Shown here one piece after another: positions 62,306 to 64,000 of a stretch of DNA of 64,000 nt. Both the position numbers and the translations under genes were made by a program. The notes under the pieces were generated by a model. That model was not told the origin of the DNA. It saw only the letters and a program-made list of their open reading frames with translations, and ran no database searches. Source of the DNA: Rarobacter faecitabidus (GTDB taxonomy: Bacteria > Actinomycetota > Actinomycetes > Actinomycetales > Cellulomonadaceae); contig NZ_VFOS01000001.1 of assembly GCF_006716265.1 (NCBI RefSeq), forward strand, positions 310,001-374,000, read 5' to 3'. The first letter of the stretch is position 1. The number at the start of each line of letters is the position of its first letter.

Positions 62306-64000
62306 TTAGTTTTTCGAGGCCGGAGCGTCGCAGACGGCCGTGGTGTCCTCGGCGGTGAATGCCTCGCGTCCCGGAGTCTTGGTGACGTCTGGTGCCGTCG
62401 TGGTCGGCTTCTTCGTAGTGGTTCCGGTCGTAGGCGCCGCTGAGCCCGACGTCTCCGCCTCGACCAGCGGCTTGTCCTCGGACATGTTCTGCCACACGTC
62501 GGTGGCCGCCGACGACCACTGAATCCGGTTGCGATCCGCGGGGTACGCCTCGAACGGGATCGTCATGAGCGTCACGTTCTTCGACTTCACGCCTCGAAGC
62601 GAATAGGCGAGCCCGGCCAGGTCTTTGGTGCTGCTCAGGGTCTCGGTCACCGTCAGCGTCTTGGTCACCGCATCGGCGAACGAGAAGAGTCGGGTGGGGT
62701 TCGACAGGATGCCGTCCTCGGTGACCTGGTTGAATATCGCTGCGACCATCTGCTGCTGGCGTCCCGCGCGATTGAGATCGGATCCGTCGAAGTTCTGGCC
62801 GGTCCCCTTGCGGGCGCGGGCGTAGTTCAGCGCGTCCTTACCGTTCAGGGTCTGCCAGCCCGCCTCGAGATGGAGTTTGCCGGCGTCCTTGGAGATCGTC
62901 TCCTCTGGGATGCACATGTACACCCCGTTGATGGCGTCCACGACGTTGGCGAATCCCGCGAAGTCGACCATGATCGCGCCGTCGACCTTCACGCCCGTGT
63001 TCTCTTGGACGGTCCGCCAGACGCAGGCGATCGCAGAGGCGGTGTCACCGCCCTGGTCGTACCCACTCGCGTAGGCCGAGTTGAACATGCCGAACGTCGC
63101 GCTCGTCGAGCCGCCGCCGGTCAGTTTGCAGGCTGGAATCTGTACCATCGAGTCGCGAGGAATCGAGACGACCTCGATGCGCTTCCTGTTCTCCGAGATG
63201 TGCAGCACCATCGTCGTGTCGGAGCGCGAACCGCCCGGGTTGTCGTTCGTGAATTCCCCGTTGTCTCCGCTACGGTCGTCCACGCCGATGATCAGGTAGT
63301 TGAGCGCCTTGCCGTCGGACGGGTCGCTCGGCGGCTGGAAGGTCGACGCCGGGTTGGTGTCGTCAACGAGTCCCCCTACCTTCTCGATGGCCATGTTCCC
63401 GGCCAGCCGCTGGTAGATCGCGCCGAATGCTGCGCCCGAGAAGACGAACAGCGCCGCTACCGCCAGCGCCACGGCCTTGAGGGCGCGGTGCGAGCGTCGC
63501 ACGCGGGCGTGCCCCGCGTCGATGGAGCGGTCCTCGTCCTCCTCGGCGAGATTCAGCGTGGCGATTGCGGCGGCAGGCGCGGCGGAGAACTCGCCTTGAG
63601 CGGGCGCGAAACTGGCGGGGATCTGCCCGTCTGTGGGAAGCGCCGCGGCGGTGTCCGCGGCAGCATTCTCGTCGATAGCCGAAGGCTCGGAGTGGGCCGG
63701 GGTCGCGTCGAAGTCCCCGCCAGCGAAGGCGGGGGGCGTGTCGAATGCGCCGCCTGGAGCCAGCTGCGAGGATGCGCCATCCGCCTCGCCCCACGCGCTG
63801 ACGTGGGCGAACGATTCCGGCTCGTCGTCAGGTTCAAGCGCCAGCGGGGGTTCGCCCCCGGGCACAGCCGGAACGGGAGAACTGGACTGCGAGAACGCCG
63901 CGGGCGATGGCGGTTGGACGGGCGTTGCCCCCGTCACGAAAGCGCTGGTGCGGCGAACGCCGCCGGAGAACGGCCCCGCGCCCGGCGCCTCGGTGCCCGC
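62306..64000 (-). CDS. LytR-CpsA-Psr (LCP) family protein, 5' end probably outside window
   Basis: At least 543 residues. A Pro/Ala/Glu-rich cytoplasmic N-terminus is followed by one membrane helix (LKAVALAVAALFVFSGAAFGAIY) and the LCP domain: IGVDDRSGDNGEF, SRSDTTMVLHI, VSIPRDSMVQIP, FGMFNSAYASGYDQGG, VVDAINGVYMCIPEE, LNYARARKGTGQNFDGSDLNRAGRQQQ. The last ~50 residues are Thr/Lys-rich. A GTG at 63937 is a possible start but has no SD, and the frame stays open for 21 more codons to the window edge (including GGVRRTSAF), so the true start may lie beyond. Tandem with the other LCP gene, nine bases apart. Confidence 0.9.
   Translation of the reverse strand, partial: AGTEAPGAGPFSGGVRRTSAFVTGATPVQPPSPAAFSQSSSPVPAVPGGEPPLALEPDDEPESFAHVSAWGEADGASSQLAPGGAFDTPPAFAGGDFDATPAHSEPSAIDENAAADTAAALPTDGQIPASFAPAQGEFSAAPAAAIATLNLAEEDEDRSIDAGHARVRRSHRALKAVALAVAALFVFSGAAFGAIYQRLAGNMAIEKVGGLVDDTNPASTFQPPSDPSDGKALNYLIIGVDDRSGDNGEFTNDNPGGSRSDTTMVLHISENRKRIEVVSIPRDSMVQIPACKLTGGGSTSATFGMFNSAYASGYDQGGDTASAIACVWRTVQENTGVKVDGAIMVDFAGFANVVDAINGVYMCIPEETISKDAGKLHLEAGWQTLNGKDALNYARARKGTGQNFDGSDLNRAGRQQQMVAAIFNQVTEDGILSNPTRLFSFADAVTKTLTVTETLSSTKDLAGLAYSLRGVKSKNVTLMTIPFEAYPADRNRIQWSSAATDVWQNMSEDKPLVEAETSGSAAPTTGTTTKKPTTTAPDVTKTPGREAFTAEDTTAVCDAPASKN

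Overview
The window is about 64 kb of GC-rich DNA from an actinomycete (class Actinomycetia, most like Micrococcales/Actinomycetales). The evidence is actinobacterial marker genes: WhiB1, a mycothiol-conjugate amidase, DUF501, DUF4307 and DUF2505 proteins, and a PdtaS-type kinase. From memory, several blocks keep the Mycobacterium tuberculosis order: eno-ftsB-DUF501-ppx (Rv1023-Rv1026); cbs, metB, greA, DUF4307, mca, Rv1083-like, hemolysin III, Z-prenyl synthase (Rv1077-Rv1086); pdtaS-whiB1; purE-purK-gtrA. The species cannot be named. No IS element, prophage, CRISPR array or rRNA was seen; there is one tRNA.

Layout. 0-5.4 kb: the 3' part of galE, then a 1429-residue secreted enzyme joining GH55 and GH64 beta-1,3-glucanase domains to chitin-binding and ricin-type lectin modules. 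5.7-10.9 kb: eno, ftsB, DUF501, ppx/gppA, a type II NADH dehydrogenase and a tRNA with anticodon UAA. 11-18.4 kb: a P-type metal ATPase, a DsbA/CcdA-like thiol redox pair, a flavoprotein reductase, a Bax-inhibitor-1 protein, an FKBP isomerase and a LysR-type ligand-binding protein without HTH. 18.6-26.1 kb: a sortase-assembled pilus (lectin-tipped adhesin, major pilin, class C sortase) and a secreted protein I do not recognise. 26.1-33 kb: msrA, ilvA, greA, DUF4307, mca, a small membrane protein, an amidohydrolase, hemolysin III and a cis-prenyl transferase. 33-41.2 kb: an AGE-family isomerase with a PfkB kinase, cystathionine beta-synthase, a gamma-lyase/synthase, and the methionine importer MetQNI. 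41.3-47.4 kb: a cellobiose-type ABC importer with GH1 beta-glucosidase and LacI regulator. 47.5-58.7 kb: DUF2505, PdtaS, WhiB1, a MacB/FtsX-type ABC system and two two-component systems. 58.6-64 kb: GtrA, PurK, PurE and two LytR-CpsA-Psr proteins, the last running off the edge.

How they fit together. The glucanase would release gluco-oligosaccharides from fungal, yeast, algal or plant beta-glucan, and the LacI-controlled importer plus GH1 could take up and split beta-glucosides. A LacI-type operator upstream of the importer (47464-47477) closely resembles one at the start of the glucanase gene (1146-1159), suggesting common control. Cystathionine synthase/lyase and MetQNI together suggest methionine uptake and conversion to cysteine, which is needed for mycothiol. 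A recurring feature is a -10-like hexamer 6-8 bases before a start codon with no usable Shine-Dalgarno sequence. It is seen at about eleven genes and implies many leaderless mRNAs.
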